The notes: generated by a model not told the origin, from the sequence alone. 64,000 bases of DNA from Sphingopyxis lindanitolerans (GCF_002993885.1 NZ_CM009578.1:3925569-3989568), one strand, 5' to 3'; counted from the first letter of the stretch, positions 8,439 to 16,701 are shown. A program made the numbers and translations.

Positions 8439-8711
8439 TTGGAGGGCTCCAAGCACTCGAAACCGCAACCCCGATTATCATTGCGGGAGTGTGCAATTGA
8501 TCTGGCCGAACGGAGTGGAATTGTCCGGACCAAAGATTTGGAGGCCATCGGCGTTCCCCGGCAATATCCTCCCATGATGTGCAGGGAAGGGCTTCTTGTC
8601 CGAGTGGGCTATGGTGTCTACAGAGCCGCCGCCAAAGACAGCAGGCCAGAGGAATCAGGCACCTCGCCAATGACAGAACACGACAAACCGTCCGATTTTT
8701 ACTCCGAATGA
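8439..8711 (+). CDS. AbiEi-type antitoxin N-terminal winged-helix protein (orphan)
   Basis: 90 residues from TTG 8439, with GAAGG 6 bp upstream. The body, LAERSGIVRTKDLEAIGVPR followed by MCREGLLVRVGYGVYRAA, is the pattern of the AbiEi/type IV antitoxin N-terminal winged helix: a promoter-binding domain that reads 'locus-specific address, then gene-repression wing'. Full AbiEi proteins carry a C-terminal antitoxin domain and pair with an AbiEii nucleotidyltransferase toxin. Here only about 20 extra residues follow and no AbiEii gene is visible nearby. It may be a truncated antitoxin or a small stand-alone DNA-binding protein. The nucleotidyltransferase-like gene 4 kb upstream is too distant and too short to call a partner. 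Confidence 0.6.
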   Translation: MEGSKHSKPQPRLSLRECAIDLAERSGIVRTKDLEAIGVPRQYPPMMCREGLLVRVGYGVYRAAAKDSRPEESGTSPMTEHDKPSDFYSE

Positions 8712-8822
8712 GGGCTACGCGTTTTCGAACAGGTCGCTTCTCGACGCCCCCATGCTCTTCATCTCTCTCATTGGTCCGAAGCCCTCAGTCGACAATGCCG
8801 TCGCGCTTTCTATCCTGATGCC

Positions 8823-9086
8823 ATGGAGCGGAAATTTCAGATCATTGATGGGCGTGCTGTGTGGAGCGACATCGCCGTGACGGAATATGACCTGCTCGAT
8901 TATTATAGCCCGGCGCGCAGACGGCGGGATGTCAAGGAATGGACGGTTGTTGACGACCTTCCGGACATCATGCCGATCGACGCTCAGCTTCTCGACATTC
9001 TCGAAATATGGTTTGGTGACATATTGGACGACCTCTTGGCCGAAGGCTCGAGCCGTGAGCACGGTGACCATGCTCACGGGGATTAG
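8823..9086 (+). CDS. Hypothetical acidic small protein
   Basis: 87 residues, ATG 8823, no convincing ribosome-binding site. The sequence is acidic and shows plausible secondary structure (SDIAVTEYDLLDYYSP, then MPIDAQLLDILEIWFGDILD). I recognise no family. An equally open frame of 120 codons lies antisense at 8715-9077; I favour the plus strand because it follows the AbiEi-like gene in the same direction and has fewer rare-looking residues, but the choice is weak. Confidence 0.35.
   Translation: MERKFQIIDGRAVWSDIAVTEYDLLDYYSPARRRRDVKEWTVVDDLPDIMPIDAQLLDILEIWFGDILDDLLAEGSSREHGDHAHGD
9053..9079. repeat. 27-bp near-perfect palindrome
   Basis: CCGTGAGCA and TGCTCACGG flank CGGTGACCA, which is itself nearly symmetrical, so the whole 27 bp is close to a perfect dyad. 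It overlaps the end of the hypothetical gene at 8823-9086 and has no T-run after it. It could be a protein-binding site or the end of a lost mobile element. Confidence 0.5.
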
Positions 9087-9089
9087 GAG

Positions 9090-9215
9090 TTATCGGTCAG
9101 ACCCGTGACCGGATGAGCAGGTGCGGATATCCTGATTCGCCCATTCTTGCAGATCCGGGATGGAATACACCACGCGGCCACCAAGCTTTCGATACCGCGG
9201 ACCGGTTCCGTAAAG
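9090..9215 (-). pseudogene. Excisionase/AlpA-like helix-turn-helix remnant
   Basis: On the minus strand the 126-bp frame ends at TAA 9090-9092 and reads GTGPRYRKLGGRVVYSIPDL followed by QEWANQD. This is the second half of the helix-turn-helix_17 (excisionase/MerR-like) domain, in which GPxYxKLGxRVVYxxxDLxxW is characteristic. A stop codon cuts off the N-terminal helix, so it is not expressed as a complete domain. Such proteins accompany prophages and integrative elements; its presence supports a mobile-element history for 8.3-9.2 kb. Confidence 0.6.
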
Positions 9216-9252
9216 TCAGTGCTTTTCCATCGTTCGCGGGGGAGCAGCGTTG

Positions 9253-10428
9253 TCAAAAACTCTTCGGCAGCTTCAGCACATGCGTCGCGACATGGCTCAA
9301 TATCAGGTTCGTGCTGATCGGCGCGACCTGGTAGAGCCGGGTCTCGCGGAACTTGCGTTCGATGTCATATTCCTCGGCGAAGCCGAAGCCGCCGTGGGTC
9401 TGGATGCACATATCGGCGGCATACCAGCTCGCCTCCGACGCGAGCATTTTTGCCATATTGGCTTCGGTGCCGCACGGCTCGCCCGCCTCGAACAGCGCCG
9501 CCGCCTGATCGACCATCGCCGCCGCCGCCGATAGCTGGACATGCGCGCGGGCGATCGGGAACTGAATGCCTTGATTTTCGCCGATCGGCCGCCCGAACAC
9601 TTCGCGTCCCGAAGCATAGGCGCTGGCGCGATCGATGAAGAAGCGTCCGTCGCCGATACATTCGCTCGCGATCAGGATGCGTTCGGCGTTCATGCCGTCG
9701 AGGATATATTTGAAACCCTTGCCTTCCTCGCCGATCAGGTTCGCGGCGGGGACGCGTAAATCGTCGAAGAACAGCTCGGTCGTCGCATGGTTGAGCATCG
9801 TGCGCACCGGCCGGATGGTCAGGCCGTTGCCCGCCGCCTCGCGCATGTCGACGAGCAGGACGCTCATGCCGTCGGATGATTTGGCGACCTGGTCGCGCGG
9901 GGTGGTGCGGACGAGCAGGACCATCAGGTCGCTATGTTCGGCGCGACTGATCCAGATTTTCTGTCCATTGACGACATAATCGTCGCCCCCCGCCTTCGCG
10001 AGGGCAGGCGCGCGGCGCGCGAAGGTCTTGATCCGCGTCGTGTCGGTTCCGCTCGTTGGCTCGGTGACGCCAAAGGCCTGGAGGCGCAGTTCGCCGCTGG
10101 CGATGCCGGGCAGATAGCGCTGCTTCTGCTCGGGCGACCCATGCTTCAGGATCGTGCCCATCGTGTACATCTGTGCGTGGCACGCGCCGCCGTTGCAGCC
10201 CGAGCGGTGAATCTCCTCGAGGATCGCGGTTGCCGCCGACAGGCCGAGCCCGGCCCCGCCATACTCTTCGGGGACGAGGACCGAGAGGAAGCCCGAGCTG
10301 GTCAGCGTGCGGACAAACTCGGTCGGATAGATGCGGTCGCGGTCGAGCGCCTGCCAATAGGAGCCGGGAAAATCGGCGCAGAGACGGCGGACCGATTCAC
10401 GGATTTCGAGGTGCGACGGTTCGAGCAT
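9253..10428 (-). CDS. Acyl-CoA dehydrogenase family protein
   Basis: 391 residues from ATG 10428, 1 bp after the stop of the upstream CoA-transferase gene and behind an AGGA. An in-frame ATG at 10455 would overlap that gene. FAD/substrate motifs are present: VPEEYGGAGLGLS near 70, FGVTEPTSGTDTTR near 140, and the C-terminal GGFGFAEEYDIERKFRETRL. The usual catalytic-Glu segment (Y-E-G-T) reads YQVAPIST, so the medium-chain-type base is not at its normal place. Expected role: alpha,beta-dehydrogenation of an acyl-CoA with electrons passed to ETF. It is the last gene of a five-gene minus-strand operon running from 15497. Confidence 0.88.
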   Translation of the reverse strand: MLEPSHLEIRESVRRLCADFPGSYWQALDRDRIYPTEFVRTLTSSGFLSVLVPEEYGGAGLGLSAATAILEEIHRSGCNGGACHAQMYTMGTILKHGSPEQKQRYLPGIASGELRLQAFGVTEPTSGTDTTRIKTFARRAPALAKAGGDDYVVNGQKIWISRAEHSDLMVLLVRTTPRDQVAKSSDGMSVLLVDMREAAGNGLTIRPVRTMLNHATTELFFDDLRVPAANLIGEEGKGFKYILDGMNAERILIASECIGDGRFFIDRASAYASGREVFGRPIGENQGIQFPIARAHVQLSAAAAMVDQAAALFEAGEPCGTEANMAKMLASEASWYAADMCIQTHGGFGFAEEYDIERKFRETRLYQVAPISTNLILSHVATHVLKLPKSF

Positions 10429-10429
10429 A

Positions 10430-11677
10430 TTATATCCTGACGAGGTGTGACCCATTTATTTGCCGCCACCGATTTTCGAGCATATTGCGGTGTGCAGGCG
10501 CTGCGATCGCAATGAGCGCGGCGGCACGTTCATCGACGGAGCGGCCCAGCAGTTCGGCGACCCCATATTCCGTGACGACCGTGTCAATGTCGCTGCGGGG
10601 GATCGATACGGTCGGGACGTCGAGGCGCGGTACGATGCGCGAAACTGTCCCTTCGCTGGCGGTGGCGCGTAGCGCCGTGATCGAGCGCCCCCCGCGCGAC
10701 TGGATAGCCGCACGCGAGAAGTCGGGCGCACCGCCTACGCCGCTGACCTGCGTCGCTCTCTGCCACTCCAGATTGACCTGTCCGAAGAGATCGACCTCCA
10801 ACGCGGAATTGATCGCGGTGAAAGCGTCGAGCCGGGCGAGGGCGACGCTGTCGTGACTTCGCGTTACCGGTACCATCTCAATCAGGTCAGAGTTCGCCAG
10901 CCAAGCATAAAAGCCCGCATCGCCGACCGCGATCCCCGTTTGATGCGGGCCGTCCGGGCGCAGCGCTCCGGCTTCGGTCAGCGCGCGGACTGCGGGCGTG
11001 ATCATCCCCGACGCGATGGTGAGATCGCGGTGTCCCGACAGAAAGCGCCATGTCGCGCCCGGAATGCCGCCAATTCCGCATTGTATCGCGGCGCAGTCGG
11101 GAATCAGCGCTGCGACCGACGCCGCGATTGCTTGGACAATCGGGTCGCTTATTTGATCATCCCCAGTGACGGGCGGTGCATCGATCTCGACGACAAGATC
11201 CGCATCGGCCAGCGTGAGGTACGGCGCACGTGCGATCGATGGCATGCGGGCGTTGACGACCAGCACGCGGAATTTCGCCCTTGGCCAGACGAGCGGGGCG
11301 AAATCGGCTGAAATACCAAGCGAACAGCGACCATCAGTTTGCGGCAACGCGGCATGTGCGATCGCGATATCGGGCACATAGTCTTCAGCGAGATAGCGCC
11401 CCGTCGCGCTGTAGCAGAGCGGCAGGATGCGCAGCCGTCCCGCCGCAGCCGACGCACTGAGCGCCGGCGACATCATGAAGGCGGTGAGCCGAGCATTGGA
11501 GTGAAGCGCGGCATAGTCGGTCCGATTGATTCCGGGAAGCAGCGCCGACGTGATCTCGACGCCCGCAAGGCTTCCAGGGTCGACCGCGAGCGCCCGCGCC
11601 AACGGCAGAATCTCGCCGGTGCCGCCGGGCAAATAGACGCGTCGACCCGGCGCGAAGCAATCGAGAAGGCGGTCCAT
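10430..11677 (-). CDS. Acetyl-CoA hydrolase / CoA-transferase family (4-hydroxybutyrate CoA-transferase-like)
   Basis: 415 residues from ATG 11677; a TTG two codons upstream directly abuts the previous stop and is the alternative start. The C-terminal domain shows the family's catalytic stretch FTAINSALEVDLFGQVN, in which the Glu forms the glutamyl-CoA thioester, followed by SGVGGAPDFSRAA and VVTEYGVAELLGRS. Such enzymes move CoA between acetate, butyrate or related acids, or hydrolyse the thioester. In this operon it may recycle CoA from a cleavage product of the thiolase pair. The N-terminal domain is more diverged (YLPGGTGE replaces the usual PxxxL-rich start), so the acyl specificity is open. 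Confidence 0.85.
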   Translation of the reverse strand: MDRLLDCFAPGRRVYLPGGTGEILPLARALAVDPGSLAGVEITSALLPGINRTDYAALHSNARLTAFMMSPALSASAAAGRLRILPLCYSATGRYLAEDYVPDIAIAHAALPQTDGRCSLGISADFAPLVWPRAKFRVLVVNARMPSIARAPYLTLADADLVVEIDAPPVTGDDQISDPIVQAIAASVAALIPDCAAIQCGIGGIPGATWRFLSGHRDLTIASGMITPAVRALTEAGALRPDGPHQTGIAVGDAGFYAWLANSDLIEMVPVTRSHDSVALARLDAFTAINSALEVDLFGQVNLEWQRATQVSGVGGAPDFSRAAIQSRGGRSITALRATASEGTVSRIVPRLDVPTVSIPRSDIDTVVTEYGVAELLGRSVDERAAALIAIAAPAHRNMLENRWRQINGSHLVRI

Positions 11678-11683
11678 CGGCAA

Positions 11684-12820
11684 CTAGAGCGTTCGAGCGA
11701 TCAGTTCGCGCATGATCTCGTTCGAACCGCCGGCAATTCGCATATAGCGCGAATCCGAATAGGTGCGCCCGATCAGATATTCGCGCGTGAAGCCGTATCC
11801 GCCGTGCATCTGGACGCAATCGTCGAGCAGCCGCATCAAAAGGTCAGTCGCCTGAAATTTGGCGACCGCGGCGGCATTCGCGTCGAGTTTTCCTTCGACC
11901 ACCAGTTCGATACAGCGGTCGACAAAGACACGCATTACCTGCGTTTGTGCGTGCCAGTCGGCGAGCTTGAAGCGCGTATGCTGCATGTCGAACAGCGCCT
12001 GGCCGAACGCCTGACGGTCACGCGTATAATCGGTCGTCCAGCGGATTGCATGTTCGCACAATGCCGCCGCACGGATCGCGATGCTTGTTCGCTCCCATGC
12101 CAATTCCTGCATCAAACAGATGAAGCCGCGGTCGACTTCGCCAAGCACATTGGTGGCGGGCACGCGGACGTCGTCGAAGAAAAGTTCGGCAGTATCCTGC
12201 GCGTGCAGGCCAATCTTGTCGAGCTTGCGGCCGCGCTTGAAACCTGGCCGGTCGCCCTCGACCAGGAGCAGGGTGACGCCCTTGGCGCCCGCCCCCTGCG
12301 TCGTCCGCGCGGCGACAACGATCAGGTCGGCGAGATGGCCGTTCGAGATGAAGGTCTTTTGCCCGTTGATGATATAGTCGTCACCGTCGCGCACCGCCGA
12401 AGTGCGGAGTGCGGCAAGATCGGATCCGCCGCTCGGTTCGGTCATCGCCACTGCACCAATCACCTCGCCGCGCGCCATGGGCGGCAGCCAGCGGAGTTTC
12501 TGTTCTTCGGTCCCGTAATGGAGCAGATAAGGCGCGACGATTTCGGAATGCAGCGGGAAATTGGGTCCGCTGAGGTTGTTGCGCGCCAGTTCCTCGATCA
12601 GGATCGTCGGATACAGCCGGTCAAGCCCTGCGCCGCCATATTGTTCGGGGATCGTCATGCACAACAGCGACTCCTTGCCTGCGGCAAGCCAGGCGCTGCG
12701 GTCGACGATACCCTGTTCCTCCCAGCGCGCATGGTGCGGCGCAATCTCACGTTCGAGGAAGCGCCGCACCGATTCGCGGAAGATATTATGCTCGTCGCTG
12801 AAAAGCGTCCGCTCGATCAT
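11684..12820 (-). CDS. Acyl-CoA dehydrogenase, long-chain (LCAD)-like
   Basis: 378 residues. MTIPEQYGGAGLDRL, AMTEPSGGSDLAALR and INGQKTFISNG are the conserved FAD-domain motifs. The C-terminus RIAGGSNEIMRELIAR matches the long-chain enzyme pattern in which the MCAD-type Glu is absent, and the base is instead expected in the QELAWER helix, which is present (LMQELAWERTSI). Predicted to oxidise an acyl-CoA to the 2-enoyl-CoA. It ends 6 bp before the CoA-transferase start and begins 11 bp after the thiolase stop, so it is tightly co-transcribed. Confidence 0.92.
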   Translation of the reverse strand: MIERTLFSDEHNIFRESVRRFLEREIAPHHARWEEQGIVDRSAWLAAGKESLLCMTIPEQYGGAGLDRLYPTILIEELARNNLSGPNFPLHSEIVAPYLLHYGTEEQKLRWLPPMARGEVIGAVAMTEPSGGSDLAALRTSAVRDGDDYIINGQKTFISNGHLADLIVVAARTTQGAGAKGVTLLLVEGDRPGFKRGRKLDKIGLHAQDTAELFFDDVRVPATNVLGEVDRGFICLMQELAWERTSIAIRAAALCEHAIRWTTDYTRDRQAFGQALFDMQHTRFKLADWHAQTQVMRVFVDRCIELVVEGKLDANAAAVAKFQATDLLMRLLDDCVQMHGGYGFTREYLIGRTYSDSRYMRIAGGSNEIMRELIARTL

Positions 12821-12831
12821 CTCCTCGCCCG

Positions 12832-14031
12832 TCAGTTCATGCCGACGATGGCGACGGCGCAGACATTCAGGTTCGGGAAGCCGCCAAGATTGTGCGACAG
12901 CGCATTGACGGGCGGGGTCGCCCGCTGACGTTCGCCCGCGCGTCCCAGCAACTGGAGGTAGTTTTCATAGATCATCCGGATGCCTGACGCGCCGATCGGG
13001 TGGCCAAAGCATTTCAGCCCGCCGTCGATCTGGCAGGGAATGGCACCATCGGCGTCAAACTTGCCGTCCATGACATCATAGACTGCGCGGCCCTCGTCGC
13101 TGAGGCCGAGGTCTTCCATCGTCACCAGTTCGGTAATCGAGAAGCAATCGTGGACCTCGGTCAGACTGATGTCCTTGCGCGGGTCGGTGATGCCTGCTTC
13201 CTTATAGGCGCGCGCCGCGGCGATACGCGTGGTGTGAAAGTAGCTTCCATCCCATCCCGATCCTTCGGCTTCCCAGCCGTTCGATGCCGCAACCTGCAGC
13301 GCCTTGACGGTGACAAGGTCGGTCTTGCCCAGTCGCCGGGCGATTTCGGGTGTGGTCACGATTACGCATGCCGCGCCATCGGAGACACCGCAACAATCGA
13401 ACAGCCCGAGCGGTTCGGCGATCATCGGCGCATTCATCGCCTGTTCCTCGGTGATCGGCTTGCGCAAGTGCGCCTTGGGATTTTTCGCGCCGTTCGCGTG
13501 GCTCTTGACCGAAACATGGGCGATAGCGCGTTTCAGATCGTCACGCTTCACACCGTGCTTGGCGCCATAGGCCGAGGCGATCTGGGCGAATTGCCCAGGT
13601 GCAGTGCTGTTCGCCAGCGTGGCGTCGGGGAATGCGCCCCGAGGCCGCGCTGGCAGACCTCCATAGCCCGTGTCCTTGAGCTTCTCGACCCCCATCGCCA
13701 GCGCGATGTCGCAGGCGCCGCTTGCCACGGCGTAGACCGCGCCGCGGAAGGATTCGGTCCCCGATGCACAATAATTCTCGACCTTGGTGCACGGAATATT
13801 CGGTAGCCGCAGCGCCACCGACAGCGGTACTCCTGACGGTCCGATACTGGCCGTGTCGAGGCCAACACCCAGCCAGGCGGCGTCGATCTGCGTCACGTCG
13901 ATACCCGCATCCTCGATGGCTTCCAGAAACGCTTCGACCATCAGGCCACTTGCGTCCATGTCCCACCGCTCGCCGAAGCGCGAGCAACCCATGCCCAGAA
14001 TAGCAACCCTGTCCTTGATGCCGCTTGCCAT
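12832..14031 (-). CDS. Thiolase family protein (SCP-x/acetyl-CoA acetyltransferase type)
   Basis: 399 residues. The nucleophile Cys is in ENYCASGTESFRGAVYA near residue 90, the acid/base His in CFGHPIGASGIRM near 345, and a further His in LSHNLGGFPNLNV near 380, where biosynthetic thiolases would have a Cys-Gly-Gly loop. The EVHDCFSITELVTMEDLG segment is typical of SCP2/archaeal-type thiolases. These act on branched or bulky beta-ketoacyl-CoAs. The neighbour upstream fuses an HMG-CoA-synthase-like fold to a DUF35/OB domain, the kind of partner known from archaeal thiolase/HMGCS complexes and from the Ltp2/ChsH2 steroid aldolases. A physical complex is therefore likely, but inferred. Confidence 0.9.
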   Translation of the reverse strand: MASGIKDRVAILGMGCSRFGERWDMDASGLMVEAFLEAIEDAGIDVTQIDAAWLGVGLDTASIGPSGVPLSVALRLPNIPCTKVENYCASGTESFRGAVYAVASGACDIALAMGVEKLKDTGYGGLPARPRGAFPDATLANSTAPGQFAQIASAYGAKHGVKRDDLKRAIAHVSVKSHANGAKNPKAHLRKPITEEQAMNAPMIAEPLGLFDCCGVSDGAACVIVTTPEIARRLGKTDLVTVKALQVAASNGWEAEGSGWDGSYFHTTRIAAARAYKEAGITDPRKDISLTEVHDCFSITELVTMEDLGLSDEGRAVYDVMDGKFDADGAIPCQIDGGLKCFGHPIGASGIRMIYENYLQLLGRAGERQRATPPVNALSHNLGGFPNLNVCAVAIVGMN

Positions 14032-14042
14032 GATCTTTCGCC

Positions 14043-15497
14043 TTATGTTGCGGCCCGGTAATCGGGCACCGCTTTCCAGAAATAATGTTTGAAACCGCGC
14101 TCGACGTCGTGGCGCTTGAGGCGGAACATCATCCGCATCGGCTGTCCGATCTCGAGCGTGTCGGGATCGACATCGGTGAAATCGACCGTCATCCGCCCGC
14201 CACCCTCGAATTCGATGAGGCCGTAACAGCCAGGTGGATCGGGTGTGTAGACGAGGCTGTCGGCGGTGAAGCTTGCGATGCGGGCGCGGCGCTCGGCGAG
14301 CGGATATTCTTCCTGCGTGCCGATGGCGCGTTCATTTTGTGCCACCGAAATGTCCGACTTCGGAAATTGTATGGTGCCGGTTTTCGTGCAGCGCCCACCG
14401 ACGAGTGAAAGCAGACTTCGCCGGTGACGATAAAGCATTGAAGGCGGCGTGCGCTGATCTGCTTCGGCTCGCATGCCGCCATCAAGGGTCAACGCGCCCG
14501 TAAAGTGCAAATGGCGGATATAGCTGTCTTCGGCCTTTCGGCGGTCGAGCCAGCCCGACACGCCCATGTTCGCGGCGCGCGCGCCGATCGCGTCGGTCAC
14601 GCGGAACAGCAGGACATCGCATCCCTGTCCGAACGACGCCACGAGCAGGAGTTCGCTAGGCGCCGCTTTTTCAAGCGCGTGTGCGAGCAGGATCAGCGGC
14701 TGCGCGCAGCCCGCCGTTCCGAGCCGATCCTGCAGATTGTCGCCGACTGCATCTGCCCCGATACCGGCGGCCTTGGCGACGCTTTTGTCGATTCCGCGGA
14801 TCGGCGCCGCCATGATGAAGCGATCGATGGCGTCGGCGGAGACGTTAAATTTCGCCAGCGCCTCGGCAATCGCTGTCGGCATGATCTTCGCATAACCTTC
14901 GTCGCGAACCCAACGGCCTTCCCATTCATAATCCAAGCAACGGTCCGATGCGCGAAAATGATCGGCGAAATCGACGGTATGGCTATGATGTCCCACCAAT
15001 TCGGCAAGACCAGCGCCTGGGCCGACGAGGATCGCCGCCGCGGCGTCCCCATAGGTCAGTTCGGCTTCCGACGCGACCTTCGCCTTGCGCCGTTCGGAGG
15101 CGAGGCAAAGCACTTCGCTTCCGCCTGCGGCACTTTCCAGCGCGGCAATCAATGCCGATGTTCCCGCCCGCTGCGATCCGGTGACGTCGAGCGCGCCGAC
15201 ATCATCGGACAGGTTCAGCGCTTCCTTGACGATACCCGCATTCTGCCGGTCGGCATAGGGAAGGCTGGTCGATGCAAGGATCAGTTTGCGAATCACCGAC
15301 CGCCGGTCTTCGGGCAGGCAATCGCGCGCCGCCTCCACCGCCATCGTGACAGTATCTTCATCCCAGCCGGCGATTGCGCGTTCGCCGCGGGCGTGTGCGC
15401 TCAGCCCGGCATTGAACCACGATAGAGCCGCAACTGCTGCTTCGCGCTGCAAGCGCCGACGCGGCACATAGCCCCCGAAAGCGATAATCGATGCCAT
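14043..15497 (-). CDS. HMG-CoA synthase/KAS III-like domain fused to a DUF35 OB-fold domain
   Basis: 484 residues from ATG 15497, with GAGGAGTG at the right distance; the frame's earlier start at 15518 lacks a ribosome-binding site. Residues 1-300 follow the HMGCS/KAS III fold (IIAFGGYVPRRRL, ILASTSLPYADRQNAGIV, AELTYGDAAAAILVG, and a Gly-rich LLLVASFGQGCDVLLFR end). Where the catalytic Cys is expected (A-C-x-A-G-T) it reads GSQRAGTSAL, so Gln replaces Cys. Residues about 340-484 resemble the DUF35 rubredoxin-like/OB-fold protein (GGRCTKTGTIQFPKSDI, DPPGCYGLIEFEGGGRM), but the zinc ribbon keeps only one Cys. First gene of the minus-strand operon, divergent from the IclR gene. Confidence 0.82.
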   Translation of the reverse strand: MASIIAFGGYVPRRRLQREAAVAALSWFNAGLSAHARGERAIAGWDEDTVTMAVEAARDCLPEDRRSVIRKLILASTSLPYADRQNAGIVKEALNLSDDVGALDVTGSQRAGTSALIAALESAAGGSEVLCLASERRKAKVASEAELTYGDAAAAILVGPGAGLAELVGHHSHTVDFADHFRASDRCLDYEWEGRWVRDEGYAKIMPTAIAEALAKFNVSADAIDRFIMAAPIRGIDKSVAKAAGIGADAVGDNLQDRLGTAGCAQPLILLAHALEKAAPSELLLVASFGQGCDVLLFRVTDAIGARAANMGVSGWLDRRKAEDSYIRHLHFTGALTLDGGMRAEADQRTPPSMLYRHRRSLLSLVGGRCTKTGTIQFPKSDISVAQNERAIGTQEEYPLAERRARIASFTADSLVYTPDPPGCYGLIEFEGGGRMTVDFTDVDPDTLEIGQPMRMMFRLKRHDVERGFKHYFWKAVPDYRAAT

Positions 15498-15559
15498 ATT
15501 CACTCCTCTTCGCAGCAATCCATATCGCGATCGACATTAATATTCAATATGTTGTATCA

Positions 15560-15579
15560 TGATTCTTATATATGAATAT
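15560..15579. promoter_or_regulatory. Palindromic operator candidate (site I1) in the iclR divergent promoter
   Basis: TGATTCTTATATATGAATAT lies 63 bp upstream of the HMGCS-like gene. It contains ATTC-N8-GAAT and matches the sites at 16646-16665, 23423-23442 and, more weakly, 27209-27228. The stretch 15519-15786 holds no gene and is strongly AT-rich around this site. The IclR protein encoded at 15787 is the obvious candidate ligand-responsive binder (inference). Confidence 0.5.
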
Positions 15580-15786
15580 ATCGGCGATGGGCTTCTTGCT
15601 GCTTTGCATCGCCGCTCGCTTCGTGAAATGCGCTTGCGCTCGCGCCCATCGCTGCATATTCACAATTTTGAATGCGTATTCGCAGGGGCGGTTTACGATG
15701 AGTGATAGGGGAATTGGCATTTCGCATGATATGGTCCTGACGCCGCGAAGTGCCGTGCCGTCCGCCCGTCGGACGAGCTAGGCGGC

Positions 15787-16572
15787 ATGGCACGGAGCAG
15801 CGGCGCCGCCGAAGGCCTTGCCGGGCCGAAACAACTGGTCGGTTCGATCGTACACGCAATCGCGGTTTTGCGTTATTTCAGCGAAGCCGACGAGCCGCTG
15901 GGCGTCACGGCGATTGCCAAGGCGCTCGGGATCAGTCCAAGTTCCTGCTACAATATCGTGCGGACCCTGGTGTCCGAGGGGCTGCTCGAATTCGACAGCC
16001 TCCGCAAGACCTACAGCATCGGCCTCGGGACGGTCGAACTTGCGTCGCGGGCGCTCAATCGCAACGATATTTTTCCCTTCGTCCGCCAACGGCTCGAACG
16101 CATCGCCAACGAACATGAACTGACCGCCATTCTGTGGCGCGTAAGCCACGGGCGCCGGCTTGTCGTCGTCGGTGTCGTGGAATGCAACGCGGACATGCAG
16201 ATCGCTGTGAAGGTTGGCTACCGCGTACCGTTGCTATCGGGCGGGGTGGGGCGCTGCATTGCGGCTTTCAGCGCGATGCCCGAGGCGGAGATGCGGGTGG
16301 AGTTCGACCGTGTCCGTAACCAGAATGAGGTTGAGTTCGACGACTATGTTCAAGAACTGCAGACGGTGCGCGAAAAGGGCTGGGCCATCGACCGCGGAAC
16401 CTTCAAGAATGGAGCCATATCGGTCGCCACCCCTATCTTTGATGATCGTGGGGCCATTTCGCTTTGCATTTCCGGCGTGATGCTTGCCGCAAACCAGAGT
16501 GATGCAGCGCTCGACCGGATCGGCGCGAACCTGCGCGATCTGGCTGATTCGGTCGCCAAACGTAGCTTCTGA
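15787..16572 (+). CDS. IclR family transcriptional regulator
   Basis: 261 residues from ATG 15787. The N-terminal winged helix spans about residues 18-80 (IVHAIAVLRYFSEADEPLGV, AKALGISPSSCYNIVRTLVS, wing LRKTYSIGLG). The C-terminal effector domain follows, with the usual GYRVPLLSGGVGRCIAAF and GAISVATPIFDDRG elements. IclR proteins bind palindromic operators as tetramers and respond to small organic acids or CoA esters. It is divergent from the thiolase operon and directly upstream of the SDR/MaoC pair. Shared palindromes in both flanking promoters and at 23.4 and 27.2 kb suggest that it controls the beta-oxidation part of the cluster. Confidence 0.92.
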   Translation: MARSSGAAEGLAGPKQLVGSIVHAIAVLRYFSEADEPLGVTAIAKALGISPSSCYNIVRTLVSEGLLEFDSLRKTYSIGLGTVELASRALNRNDIFPFVRQRLERIANEHELTAILWRVSHGRRLVVVGVVECNADMQIAVKVGYRVPLLSGGVGRCIAAFSAMPEAEMRVEFDRVRNQNEVEFDDYVQELQTVREKGWAIDRGTFKNGAISVATPIFDDRGAISLCISGVMLAANQSDAALDRIGANLRDLADSVAKRSF

Positions 16573-16637
16573 TATTCGTTGCAATCAAGGCCTGCTTTGT
16601 GGGCGGCATCGCGCGCCTTTCATTCTTATCCTTGATA

Positions 16638-16673
16638 TTGAATTTTTATTCCTATACGTGAATAATAATTCAA
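16638..16673. promoter_or_regulatory. 36-bp palindromic operator (site I2) upstream of the SDR gene
   Basis: Arms TTGAATTTTTATTC (16638-16651) and GAATAATAATTCAA (16660-16673) are inverted copies with one mismatch around an 8-bp centre CTATACGT. It is located 29-64 bp before the SDR start and is the most symmetrical of the four related sites. The core TTATTCCTATACGTGAATAA was used to find the others. Confidence 0.6.
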
Positions 16674-16701
16674 TTGAGATAATGGATAGGGGAGATGGGT
16701 G

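Noticed and set aside
8715-9077. A 120-codon minus-strand frame overlapping the hypothetical protein at 8823-9086
   Set aside because: It has no start signal or family resemblance. It cannot be fully excluded, so the plus-strand call is kept at low confidence.
11339-12928. A 529-codon plus-strand frame opposite the acyl-CoA dehydrogenase and CoA-transferase genes
   Set aside because: No family motif, no ribosome-binding site, and the opposite strand has two complete enzyme genes. A compositional shadow.
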